This document shows positions 26,315-33,519 of a DNA stretch of 64,000 nt, one piece after another. The translations under genes and the position numbers were made by a program. Location of the stretch: the NCBI RefSeq assembly GCF_034047335.1, contig NZ_CP139137.1, positions 2,728,001-2,792,000 on the forward strand, in the 5' to 3' direction. Position 1 is the stretch's first letter; every line of letters starts with the position of its first letter. Under the pieces are notes generated by a model. That model saw nothing but the letters and a program-made list of their open reading frames with translations. It made no database searches and had not been told where the DNA came from. The DNA comes from Chryseobacterium sp. JJR-5R (GTDB lineage: Bacteria > Bacteroidota > Bacteroidia > Flavobacteriales > Weeksellaceae).

Positions 26315-28217
26315 GATATTTTTCTGCGTTTTGAATTTGTATTATTTTTATTAATTGTTTATCAAAAATATCCATTGGAGAATTGGGTCTAATGTAGCCT
26401 TGAAATTTAGATTCTCCTAATTTTTTATGATCATCATCTGCATTACCTGTTCTATCTTCAATATGTGCTTTCGTTTCATGATAAACAACTTTGGATAAAT
26501 CGGATAAATCATATTCTTCTTTTACTTCTCCTAATGTAGGGCTAATAGTTATTTTAGTATATTTTTCCGAAGCTGTATTTGGGAAAAAATCTTCATTAAA
26601 TGCCATCAAATGTACATTTTTACCATTCGATTTGGATACATCTAATCCCTCAAAACTTCCTAATGAAGGATATGTTTTACCAATATTAGATATAGTATTA
26701 TTTTTTACAAAAGACTCATTTCCACTTAAAGTATATGTTTCTGCAAAAGTTCTGGAATTTGAAGGGAAAACCGATGAATTTATATAAATATCATCAGTTT
26801 TACTTGCTCCATATTTATCCCAAATTCTTCTTCCTTCAGCTGTTTTATACATAAGTTCCTTAGATGCCTTAAAAGAACCGTTTGCGGTTAGGACAATAAT
26901 ATCCTTACTGGATCTTCCATCAGGATCAATAAATCTTATCGGATTATTGTAAGCATATGCGTAAGTTGACCATCTTCTCGAAGTTTCCGCCAATGGATCC
27001 ACCACGCCCCATCTTCCAATATCCGGCATATAAAATCTTGCGCCGTAATCATACATCCCGCTTTCCTGCAGCTCCTTTCCGTTGTACTTGTAATTCTTGT
27101 ATGAATTTATCCCAAAGAAAGAGTTCCCGCTTTTCAGGTGGTTCATCCCAAATGGGTAATAATCATTGGTATCCGTGATCTCAAGAGCACCTGTGCTGTT
27201 TCTTCCAAAACTTACCCTGTTGTTTCCAAGATGATCTTTGTATTGGTAAATATACTGATCTTTTTTATAATCGTAAAACCCTTCTGCCGTCGGAAAAAAC
27301 TGGAGGTCATTGTTCTTGGATGCCAGTGTGGCCACTGCCATAGGTTCCACAGAAAATGCCTGCCTTTCCAAAACCCGCAAGGTTTCAAGGCCGGACATCA
27401 TTTCATCGCTCATCCCGATGAGCCCGATATTTTCCGTTTTAAGATATTGGAAACCATCCAGGTAATCCGTTGTCTTTTTAACGGTGACAGGTCCCGAGAT
27501 CCCGTCTACGGTGGTCATGTTTTGTTTCTGCAGCTTGCCGCCGTCCGATCCGTATTTGGTGTTAACGGTAACCGTCTCAAATTCTTTGGCGTAATTCAGC
27601 TTATCGGGAAGGTTCAGGTAATTGTAGGCAATCTTGCTGATGCCCTTGTCCGGCATCACGATCATATTACCGTTCAGGTCGTAACCCATCTGCTGATTCC
27701 CGCCTTCGTATCCTGTAGGATTATTCTGATGATCAGTAATGTTGCTTAACCTGTTGCTGTTGTTCCCCGGTCCGTAGAAGTATTCAAGCCGGTCAATGGC
27801 CGTTGCCGTATTGCCGGATTCTATAACCGAAGTCCTGTAGAGATTGGTAATGTTACCATTGAGGTCATAGTCTAAGGATTCTGTATTTTCCTTGCTGTTC
27901 GGATTATTTGGGTTCTGGTAGTAGCCTGCCGTTAAGCGGTTCAGCCGATCATAAACGTAGCCATATCTCTTCGGAGTCAGTGATGGATTATTGCCTATAT
28001 TTTCTACACTTCTCCAGTCTACTTCCGCAATATTCCCATTGTATTTCAGTACTACATCCTTCCCGGAAAAAAGTACCGGATCGGGATTCGTCAGGCCTTC
28101 TTTCTCATTGTATCTGATCCTGTAAGAGAACAGCCTGCCACCCAGATCAGCAAGCGGCATCTGGTCTTTGTTGATGTGCGTCATCCAGCCCCGGATGTTG
28201 TAGGTATAATCAATCAT
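26301..28217 (-). CDS. Truncated RHS core cassette with HExxxH toxin tip
   Basis: This frame of 638 residues starts with MIDYTYNIRGWMTHINKDQ, matching the intact RHS protein only from its middle onward, and has no signal peptide. YD-repeat core continues to the conserved boundary YNNPIRFIDPDGR near residue 420. The C-terminal tip of about 215 residues is unique in the window. Near its end lies YHETKAHIEDRTG, with His580, Glu581 and His585 spaced as HExxxH, which could bind metal, although it is not the standard HExxH zinc motif. The next gene is a likely immunity gene. Without a signal peptide it may act as a silent donor cassette rather than a secreted toxin. Confidence 0.8.
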   Translation of the reverse strand: MIDYTYNIRGWMTHINKDQMPLADLGGRLFSYRIRYNEKEGLTNPDPVLFSGKDVVLKYNGNIAEVDWRSVENIGNNPSLTPKRYGYVYDRLNRLTAGYYQNPNNPNSKENTESLDYDLNGNITNLYRTSVIESGNTATAIDRLEYFYGPGNNSNRLSNITDHQNNPTGYEGGNQQMGYDLNGNMIVMPDKGISKIAYNYLNLPDKLNYAKEFETVTVNTKYGSDGGKLQKQNMTTVDGISGPVTVKKTTDYLDGFQYLKTENIGLIGMSDEMMSGLETLRVLERQAFSVEPMAVATLASKNNDLQFFPTAEGFYDYKKDQYIYQYKDHLGNNRVSFGRNSTGALEITDTNDYYPFGMNHLKSGNSFFGINSYKNYKYNGKELQESGMYDYGARFYMPDIGRWGVVDPLAETSRRWSTYAYAYNNPIRFIDPDGRSSKDIIVLTANGSFKASKELMYKTAEGRRIWDKYGASKTDDIYINSSVFPSNSRTFAETYTLSGNESFVKNNTISNIGKTYPSLGSFEGLDVSKSNGKNVHLMAFNEDFFPNTASEKYTKITISPTLGEVKEEYDLSDLSKVVYHETKAHIEDRTGNADDDHKKLGESKFQGYIRPNSPMDIFDKQLIKIIQIQNAEKYHDKK

Positions 28218-28250
28218 TAAACCTGAAAAAAGTAAATGATGGACAATTAC
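28218..28250. repeat. Conserved 33-base leader before truncated RHS cassette, copy 1
   Basis: The 33 bases directly upstream of the cassette start at 28217 match 31195-31227 at all but a few positions. The similarity then breaks down. It marks a duplicated boundary shared by two cassettes. Confidence 0.65.
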
Positions 28251-28270
28251 TTTTAAAATTTCTTAATAAG

Positions 28271-28303
28271 CAAAGAGCCGACTCAATTGAGTTGGCTTCT
28301 TTG
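28271..28303. terminator. Bidirectional terminator-like palindrome in the RHS island, copy 3
   Basis: Arms 28271-28286 and 28287-28303 pair with one G-U and one bulge. The core CTCAATTGAG is shared with the palindrome at 33484-33519. Confidence 0.65.
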
Positions 28304-28308
28304 TTATG

Positions 28309-28342
28309 ACAGATACGAGCGTGACGCTCGCACCAGCGGGGG
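28309..28342. repeat. 34-base hairpin repeat B, copy 1
   Basis: It matches 31236-31269 with two differences. It contains CGAGCGTGACGCTCG and ends in a run of G. It lies just upstream of the cassette leader. Confidence 0.7.
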
Positions 28343-28397
28343 ATTTCCTGTTCTCTGCCTTAGTAACCTGTGGCATTACTGGAAATATTAGTGTAAG

Positions 28398-28640
28398 TTA
28401 CCTGTTACTATTGTTATGCGATGCAGAAATATACTCCAAGTCATCAATCTTGGTTTGGATAGTATTGCCGTATGTACTCAATCTGAGCACGAGCAAGATG
28501 CTCGCGCTAGCAGGGAGAGACCCACTTAATGTTTCAGTTTCAGCGGCAGCAACTCCTTTCGATCCTCCTACCTTATGAGCAAGTACCACAACAGCTCCAA
28601 TTGTACCTAAAGACCCTAGAGCTCGTGGACAACCTTAACC
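28398..28640 (-). pseudogene. Fragments of RHS core and toxin linker
   Basis: On the minus strand, YGNTIQTKIDDLEYISASHN (28398-28480) matches the RHS core segment IPTKIDDLEYVYASGNKSN. It is broken by hairpin repeat A at 28484-28512. The other side encodes ALGSLGTIGAVVVLAHKVGG, which resembles a hydrophobic pretoxin linker. Neither piece is a complete gene. Confidence 0.6.
28484..28512. repeat. 29-base hairpin repeat A, copy 2
   Basis: It is identical to 25626-25654. Again it sits exactly inside RHS debris, which suggests insertion or use as a recombination point. Confidence 0.7.
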
Positions 28641-28663
28641 AACAGTAACATTTTTATCTATTA

Positions 28664-29164
28664 TTAGTATTCAAGTTTAGTTTCACTCCAAGAAGGTTTA
28701 ATTATAGTAATCTCAATATTTTCATATATTCTGTTTAAAGTTGAATATTCAAAAAGTATTATAGTACTTTTTCTTTTAGAACTACTTAAAAAGTATGAAA
28801 TGAAAATTAAATAAAGTCTAGTTCTTTCACTCAATGCTTCTAAAGACAGCAATAAACAATCATAATGTAAATTTTCAGAAATTGATAAAAGTATTTTTTG
28901 TTTTACAGATAATTTACGGATTAGAACATCTTTATGATTTTCATAAAAATATAATAAGTCCTTATCTAAATTATATTTATGGACATATTCATTCAGTTTT
29001 AGATGACCGTATAATTCAACATCTAAAAAAAAACCATCTACTATAGGAGAAATACTATTAAATAAATTTAAATCTATACAATCATTTATATATTCGGCTA
29101 TATCATTTTCTGATGGCAGATTGATCTTGTAGCAATTCTCTTTTTTTATAATAAATTTCCTCAT
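28664..29164 (-). CDS. Hypothetical protein, probable immunity partner of the ParB-like RHS toxin
   Basis: The product has 166 residues, is AT-rich, and has no signal peptide. It is mainly helical and rich in Leu, Ile, Asn and Lys. Segments such as KLSVKQKILLSISENLHYDC and SERTRLYLIFISYFLSSSKR are visible; no family is recognised. It begins 3 bases after the end of the toxin-tip frame (29168), so it is the expected cognate immunity protein. A cytoplasmic location would suit protection from a nuclease-like tip. The assignment rests on position. Confidence 0.6.
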   Translation of the reverse strand: MRKFIIKKENCYKINLPSENDIAEYINDCIDLNLFNSISPIVDGFFLDVELYGHLKLNEYVHKYNLDKDLLYFYENHKDVLIRKLSVKQKILLSISENLHYDCLLLSLEALSERTRLYLIFISYFLSSSKRKSTIILFEYSTLNRIYENIEITIIKPSWSETKLEY

Positions 29165-29167
29165 CTC

Positions 29168-30175
29168 TTAATCTGTATTTACCGTAAATTTATATGTTTT
29201 TGACTTAGGAGTTTTATTATCCCAACTTCCAGTTTTTAAAAACTCATTTACATATTTTGAACTTCCTGTTTCCGCTTGATATTCTAACGCAGCAGCCATT
29301 CTATGATTACCTTCACTAATATAATATACACCTTCTGAATAATAGCCACCAATTGTATAATCTGATACATTAAAACCATCTTTAGATTTCATTTTATCTA
29401 AAATTTCTCCCACAGGCGTCTCACTTCTTAATCCAGATTGTAAACTTTTTATATTTTGAGATTCAGCTAATCCTTCAACTTTTGCTACATTAGAAAATAT
29501 CGAAGATTCAGTTTCAACTGCCCCAGCCACTTTTATTCCTTTTCCAGCTCCTGCAATCCTTCCAGCACCCTCTGCTGCAAGTACTGCTAAGCCTTGTGCA
29601 CCTAATGCACCTAATGCTTTTCCATCTCCTTTAACTGCTTTGAATGCATTTTTAACCATATCTGTAGTACCCATATGGGTTAGATTGGTTATTTTATCCA
29701 CAGCAGAATTATACCTGCCTGCCTTTGCATCATTTACAGCTCCTCCTATTACTGTCCCAATTGTTTTTCCTGGTCTAGCTGCTAACTGAATACCACCCAA
29801 AACCATATTTTTTGATTCCGTTTTAAAGTTCCCCCAGGCATCATTCCAATATTTACAACATCTTTCCGCTTCTCTTCCATCCGGATCCACAAACATGATT
29901 GGATTATCTAATGCATAAGTATAGGTAGAAAACCTTCTTGATTTTTCAGCAAGGTCATCTACCACGCCCCATCGTCCGATATCCGGCATATAGAACCTGG
30001 CTCCGTAATCATACATCCCGCTTTCCTGCAGTTCCTTTCCGTTGTACTTGTAATTCTTGTATGAACTTATCCCAAAGAAGGAGTTTCCGCCTTTCAGGTG
30101 GTTCATCCCAAACGGGTAATAATCATTCGCATCTGTAATCTCAAGAGCGCCTGCGTTGTTTCTTGCAAAACTCAC
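29168..30175 (-). CDS. RHS core end with ParB-like toxin tip (3' half of a frameshifted cassette)
   Basis: This frame of 335 residues begins at GTG 30175 within the RHS core (NAGALEITDANDYYPFG) and reaches the boundary ALDNPIMFVDPDGRE. A linker with Ala/Gly-rich hydrophobic stretches (KALGALGAQGLAVLAAEG) follows. The C-terminal tip holds IGGYYSEGVYYISEGNHRMA, with Gly289, His291 and Arg292, which resembles the ParB/sulfiredoxin-fold GxHR motif used by nuclease-type toxins. The first half of the same protein lies in another frame at 30172-31194, and the two overlap by GTGA, so the tip might still be made by coupled re-initiation. The probable immunity gene follows after 3 bases. Confidence 0.75.
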   Translation of the reverse strand: MSFARNNAGALEITDANDYYPFGMNHLKGGNSFFGISSYKNYKYNGKELQESGMYDYGARFYMPDIGRWGVVDDLAEKSRRFSTYTYALDNPIMFVDPDGREAERCCKYWNDAWGNFKTESKNMVLGGIQLAARPGKTIGTVIGGAVNDAKAGRYNSAVDKITNLTHMGTTDMVKNAFKAVKGDGKALGALGAQGLAVLAAEGAGRIAGAGKGIKVAGAVETESSIFSNVAKVEGLAESQNIKSLQSGLRSETPVGEILDKMKSKDGFNVSDYTIGGYYSEGVYYISEGNHRMAAALEYQAETGSSKYVNEFLKTGSWDNKTPKSKTYKFTVNTD

Positions 30176-31194
30176 TCTGCATTTCCCAAGTGGTCTTTAT
30201 ACTGGTAAATATACTGATCTTTTTGGTAATCGTAAAACCCTTCTGCAGTAGGAAAAAACTGGAGATCAGCGTTTTTAAGGCTCATGGGTGTTAAGGCAAC
30301 AGGCTCATCTATGGAATACGCCTGCCTTTCAAGCGCTCTTCCTGTTTCCAGATTCCCCATTAAAGATTCAGATCCTCCGCCTCCGCCAAGAGGAGTGGCA
30401 GGCGGCCTGGACAGGTACTGGAATCCATCCAGATAATCTGTGGTTATAATATTGGTGATATCACCCATTAATCCTCCAATTGTAGTTTTGTTTATCTTAC
30501 TGAGTTTTGATCCGTCTGCCCTGTATTTGGTATCAAGAACAACAGATTCATTACTGATCTTGCTGTATTCTAAATGTTTGGGAAGGTTCAGATAATTATA
30601 TTGTATTGACCCAATCCCTTTATCCGGCATATCGGTCATATTCCCGTTCAGGTCATAGTGGATGTCCTGCCCGCTGCCTTCATAGCCTGTGTAGTTGTCA
30701 GCAGAATCATGAATATTCGTCAGCTTATTGCTCTTGTTTCCTGATGCATAAACATATTCCAGGTCATCAATCTTGGTAGGGATGGTACTGCCGTATTCCA
30801 TTACCGAAGTCCTGTAGAGACTGGTAATATTCCCGTTCAGGTCATAACCTAAGGACTCGGTATTTTCATTACTGTTCGGATTATTTGGGTTCTGGTAGTA
30901 GCCTGCCGTTAAGCGGTTCAGCCGATCATAAACGTAGCCATATCTCTTCGGAGTCAGTGATGGATTATTGCCTATATTTTCTACACTTCTCCAGTCTACT
31001 TCCGCAATATTCCCATTGTATTTCAGTACTACATCCTTCCCGGAAAAAAGTACCGGATCGGGATTCGTCAGGCCTTCTTTCTCGTTGTATCTGATCCTGT
31101 AAGAGAACAGCCTGCCGCCCAGATAGGGAAGTTGCATCTGGTCTTTGTTGATGTACGTCATCCAGCCCCGGATGTTGCACTGATAATCAATCAT
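30172..31194 (-). CDS. Truncated RHS core (5' half of a frameshifted cassette)
   Basis: The frame has 340 residues, starting MIDYQCNIRGWMTYINKDQ and following the RHS core to YIYQYKDHLGN, where it ends AE-stop. Intact copies continue DHLGNTRISFGRN. The sequence fits a loss of one base just after the GN codons, which shifts into TGA. The remaining core and toxin tip lie in the next frame from 30175. Like the cassette at 26301-28217 it has no signal peptide and begins at the same core position with the same upstream leader, so the two come from a duplicated unit. Confidence 0.75.
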   Translation of the reverse strand: MIDYQCNIRGWMTYINKDQMQLPYLGGRLFSYRIRYNEKEGLTNPDPVLFSGKDVVLKYNGNIAEVDWRSVENIGNNPSLTPKRYGYVYDRLNRLTAGYYQNPNNPNSNENTESLGYDLNGNITSLYRTSVMEYGSTIPTKIDDLEYVYASGNKSNKLTNIHDSADNYTGYEGSGQDIHYDLNGNMTDMPDKGIGSIQYNYLNLPKHLEYSKISNESVVLDTKYRADGSKLSKINKTTIGGLMGDITNIITTDYLDGFQYLSRPPATPLGGGGGSESLMGNLETGRALERQAYSIDEPVALTPMSLKNADLQFFPTAEGFYDYQKDQYIYQYKDHLGNAE

Positions 31195-31227
31195 TAAACC
31201 TGAAAAAAGTAAATAATGAACAATTAT
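31195..31227. repeat. Conserved 33-base leader before truncated RHS cassette, copy 2
   Basis: It matches 28218-28250 and directly precedes the ATG of the cassette. Similarity ends beyond it. Confidence 0.65.
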
Positions 31228-31235
31228 TTGTTATT

Positions 31236-31269
31236 ACAGATATGAGCGAGACGCTCGCACCAGCGGGGG
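31236..31269. repeat. 34-base hairpin repeat B, copy 2
   Basis: It matches 28309-28342 with two differences, one on each side of the hairpin. It lies between the cassette leader and a plus-strand gene fragment. Confidence 0.7.
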
Positions 31270-31308
31270 TTATTATTGCCCACGGATTACAAATCCACGA
31301 GATATGGT

Positions 31309-31450
31309 GCCATTTGATTTCTTCGAGTTCATTAATCCTCACAAAAACCTGTATTGGAACTTCAGCCACGTTGGAGAGAAGCATTTTCCGATACTCGATA
31401 AACTGGCACAAGGTTTTCTTGAACTCGTTGATAAGCAGTTTGAAAAGTAA
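31309..31450 (+). pseudogene. 3' fragment of an unidentified plus-strand gene, copy 2
   Basis: The plus strand reads FDFFEFINPHKNLYWNF and continues to LAQGFLELVDKQFEK and a stop. A clear homologue lies at 33345-33485, ending at the same point. I do not recognise the protein; a mobile-element or housekeeping gene tail is possible. Only the last 45 or so codons remain, with no start. A perfect 15-base terminator palindrome follows. Confidence 0.6.
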
Positions 31451-31453
31451 AAT

Positions 31454-31487
31454 CAAGAAAGCCAACTCTACCGAGTTGGCTTTCTTG
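31454..31487. terminator. Bidirectional terminator, copy 2
   Basis: Perfect 15-base arms 31454-31468 and 31473-31487 enclose the loop TACC. It lies between the end of a plus-strand gene fragment and the end of a minus-strand gene, and is T-rich on both sides. Confidence 0.8.
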
Positions 31488-31492
31488 TTTAT

Positions 31493-31786
31493 TTAATCTT
31501 TAATAAGTGGAAGAAAATAGAAATAAAATATGAATACCAATAATAGCAAACAAAGTATTATCTCCCAAAAAATTTTCTTTTTAGAAAAAAATTGTGTGAA
31601 AATATAAACAGATATAATAAGTCCCAATACATTCATCGGAAAACAAAAGAATAAATATATTTTCTTCGCAGTATTACTATATGTATAAATTACTCCAAAA
31701 ATTTCTATCAATAAATAAATAATAAAATTGATAGTAAATATTACTAGTGGAATAAAACACATTTTAGATATTTTTATTTTTTCCAT
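31493..31786 (-). CDS. Small membrane protein, paralogue of the next gene (possible immunity protein)
   Basis: This 97-residue protein has three predicted membrane helices. It begins MEKIKISKMCFIPLVIF and has the middle segment FCFPMNVLGLIISVYIF. It aligns along its length with the 98-residue neighbour at 31816-32112 (MEKINIRNLAILSFIIF, LFPLNIIGILISFAVI), so the pair arose by tandem duplication. Both are AT-rich and follow an RHS toxin tip. No known family is recognised. Immunity through the membrane is the most economical reading, with the second copy perhaps matching a different toxin variant. Confidence 0.6.
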   Translation of the reverse strand: MEKIKISKMCFIPLVIFTINFIIYLLIEIFGVIYTYSNTAKKIYLFFCFPMNVLGLIISVYIFTQFFSKKKIFWEIILCLLLLVFIFYFYFLPLIKD

Positions 31787-31815
31787 CTTACTCTTTTATT
31801 CAATAGTTTTAATTT

Positions 31816-32112
31816 TTACTTTAGATAAACCCCTTTTAAAAAAAAGAAATAGAATAATATTAAAAGTAATGGCAAACAAAGTACAGAATAAAGTAATTTC
31901 CCTTTATTGATTGTATTTTTTATAATAACAGCAAACGATATTAATATTCCTATTATATTCAAAGGAAATAAAACGAAAAAACTTATTTTTTTATTAAATG
32001 ACGAATATGGCTTAATCAATTCCAATACATCTATAAAGATAAACGCACAAAAATTTAATAAAAAAATTATAAACGATAAAATTGCTAAGTTTCTAATATT
32101 TATTTTTTCCAT
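31816..32112 (-). CDS. Small membrane protein, probable immunity partner of RHS cassette 32100-33272
   Basis: The 98-residue protein has three hydrophobic helices and is lysine-rich between them. Its ATG at 32112 lies within the last codons of the RHS toxin gene (13-base overlap), which is the classic toxin-immunity arrangement. The following gene is a diverged copy of it. No family is recognised and no residue can be assigned to toxin binding. Composition is strongly AT-rich compared with the RHS core, as expected for tip-immunity modules exchanged between strains. Confidence 0.62.
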   Translation of the reverse strand: MEKINIRNLAILSFIIFLLNFCAFIFIDVLELIKPYSSFNKKISFFVLFPLNIIGILISFAVIIKNTINKGKLLYSVLCLPLLLILFYFFFLKGVYLK

Positions 32113-33272
32113 CCTACTCTGTTATAATTATATCCGTTAGTAATTGCTCTTTGGTCTGATGCCGTATCAGGTCCTTGACGAGAAATATATTTACTACTAG
32201 CATTAGCACCACTTTTCAATACATCCAAAGGAGCTCCAATCATTTGGAAAGCTTTTCCTGTCATAAAATTTCCAGCATCATAGACATTGTATAATGTATT
32301 GCTCCCTTCAAATTTTATAAAACCTCCTGCTCCGTCTGGAGGAGCAGAGCCACCACCTTGAATAGGATTATATGCATTATCTGTTTTTTGAGTTAAAGCG
32401 GACATATCTCCTGCAAAATCAAACTCTCCGTGACCTAAAGAACCCATATACATCATCCAAGGTGTCATAAAAAACGATTGTTCTCCAAAAGCCTGAAGAT
32501 ATCTGGCTGTACCATTTATATCGCCAATTCCTAATTTGTTAAAACTGTCCGCCATATCTTGTGCCGAATATGGTGTAAATAGCCTGACTTCTGCATCCTG
32601 CACTTCATAATCTGTCATTGTTCCGGCATAATCAACAAGCGCTTGTAATTGGTCTTGGTCAGCTGCGGAATCATTTGTATTTAACTGATTGCCTTGTTCA
32701 TCCACCACAACGTGCGGTCCTTCCTGAGGAGTAATAGATTGAACGTAACCTTGTGCATTAACTTTAATAATATCCTCATTTGCCCTTCCATCAGGGTCTA
32801 TGAATCTAATTGGGTTATTATAGGCATAATTGTAAGGACTCCATCTTCTTGAAGTTTCCGCCAGCGGATCAACCGTTCCCCATCTACCAATATCCGGCAT
32901 ATACATTCTCGCCCCATAGTCATACATTCCGGTCTCTTGAAGCTCCTTTCCATTGTACTTGTAATTCTTATAAGCCGATGGGCTGAAGAAAGAGTTCCCG
33001 CTTTTCAGATGGTTCATCCCAAACGGATAATAATCATTCGCATCCGTAATTTCAAGAGCACCTGCGCTGTTTCTTCCGAAACTAATCCTTGTGTTTCCTA
33101 AATGGTCTTTGTACTGGTAAATATACTGATCTTTTTTGTAATCGTAATAGCCTTCTGCCGTTGGGAAAAACTGAAGGTCACTGTTCTTGGATGACAGTGT
33201 GGCTGAAGCCGCCATAGGTTCCACAGAAAATGCCTGCCTTTCAAGCGCCCTGCCTGTTTCCAGATTGGCCAT
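32100..33272 (-). CDS. 5'-truncated RHS core with toxin tip resembling polymorphic toxin type 44
   Basis: This 390-residue frame starts at an internal ATG (MANLETGRALERQ). RHS core homology continues upstream in frame to LDGFQYL at 33344, where it meets an unrelated gene fragment. The core ends at YNNPIRFIDPDGRA. The tip of about 230 residues includes GHGEFDFAGDM, LYNVYDAGNFMTGKAFQMIG and SDQRAITNGYNY. The DF plus D-x-GNF-xx-G pattern is shared with the tip of the intact RHS gene and recalls polymorphic toxin type 44 (Ntox44), a predicted nuclease; this family call is tentative. It lacks a signal peptide. Immunity-like genes follow. Confidence 0.75.
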   Translation of the reverse strand: MANLETGRALERQAFSVEPMAASATLSSKNSDLQFFPTAEGYYDYKKDQYIYQYKDHLGNTRISFGRNSAGALEITDANDYYPFGMNHLKSGNSFFSPSAYKNYKYNGKELQETGMYDYGARMYMPDIGRWGTVDPLAETSRRWSPYNYAYNNPIRFIDPDGRANEDIIKVNAQGYVQSITPQEGPHVVVDEQGNQLNTNDSAADQDQLQALVDYAGTMTDYEVQDAEVRLFTPYSAQDMADSFNKLGIGDINGTARYLQAFGEQSFFMTPWMMYMGSLGHGEFDFAGDMSALTQKTDNAYNPIQGGGSAPPDGAGGFIKFEGSNTLYNVYDAGNFMTGKAFQMIGAPLDVLKSGANASSKYISRQGPDTASDQRAITNGYNYNRVGWKK

Positions 33273-33344
33273 TAAAGATTCAGATCCGCCGCCACTGCCA
33301 AGAGAAGTGGCAGGCGGCCTGGACAGGTACTGGAACCCATCCAG

Positions 33345-33485
33345 GCCTTTGATTTCTTCGAGTTCCTAAACCCATCCAAAAACCTGTACCGGAACTTCTA
33401 CCATCTTCAAGAAGAACACCTTTCTATCCTCGATGAACTAGCGCAAGGTTTCCTTGACCTCGTAGACAAGCAGTTTGAAAATTAA
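33345..33485 (+). pseudogene. 3' fragment of an unidentified plus-strand gene, copy 1
   Basis: The plus strand encodes FDFFEFLNPSKNLYRNFYH and on to LAQGFLDLVDKQFEN and a stop. It is homologous in DNA and protein to 31309-31450. It begins exactly where RHS core homology stops, so this is a recombination or deletion junction. The original gene is not recognised. Confidence 0.6.
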
Positions 33486-33519
33486 TAATAAAGCCACTCA
33501 ATTGAGTGGCTTTATTATT
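33484..33519. terminator. Perfect 36-base palindrome, bidirectional terminator, copy 1
   Basis: Eighteen-base arms meet at 33501/33502 with no mismatch. It follows the plus-strand gene fragment and overlaps the stop of the minus-strand immunity-like gene. The core CCACTCAATTGAGTGG resembles the palindrome at 28271-28303. Confidence 0.8.

Noticed and set aside
31242..31496. 84-codon plus-strand frame across hairpin repeat B
   Set aside because: The frame conflicts with the duplicated FDFFEF gene fragment, which uses another frame and has a homologue at 33345-33485.
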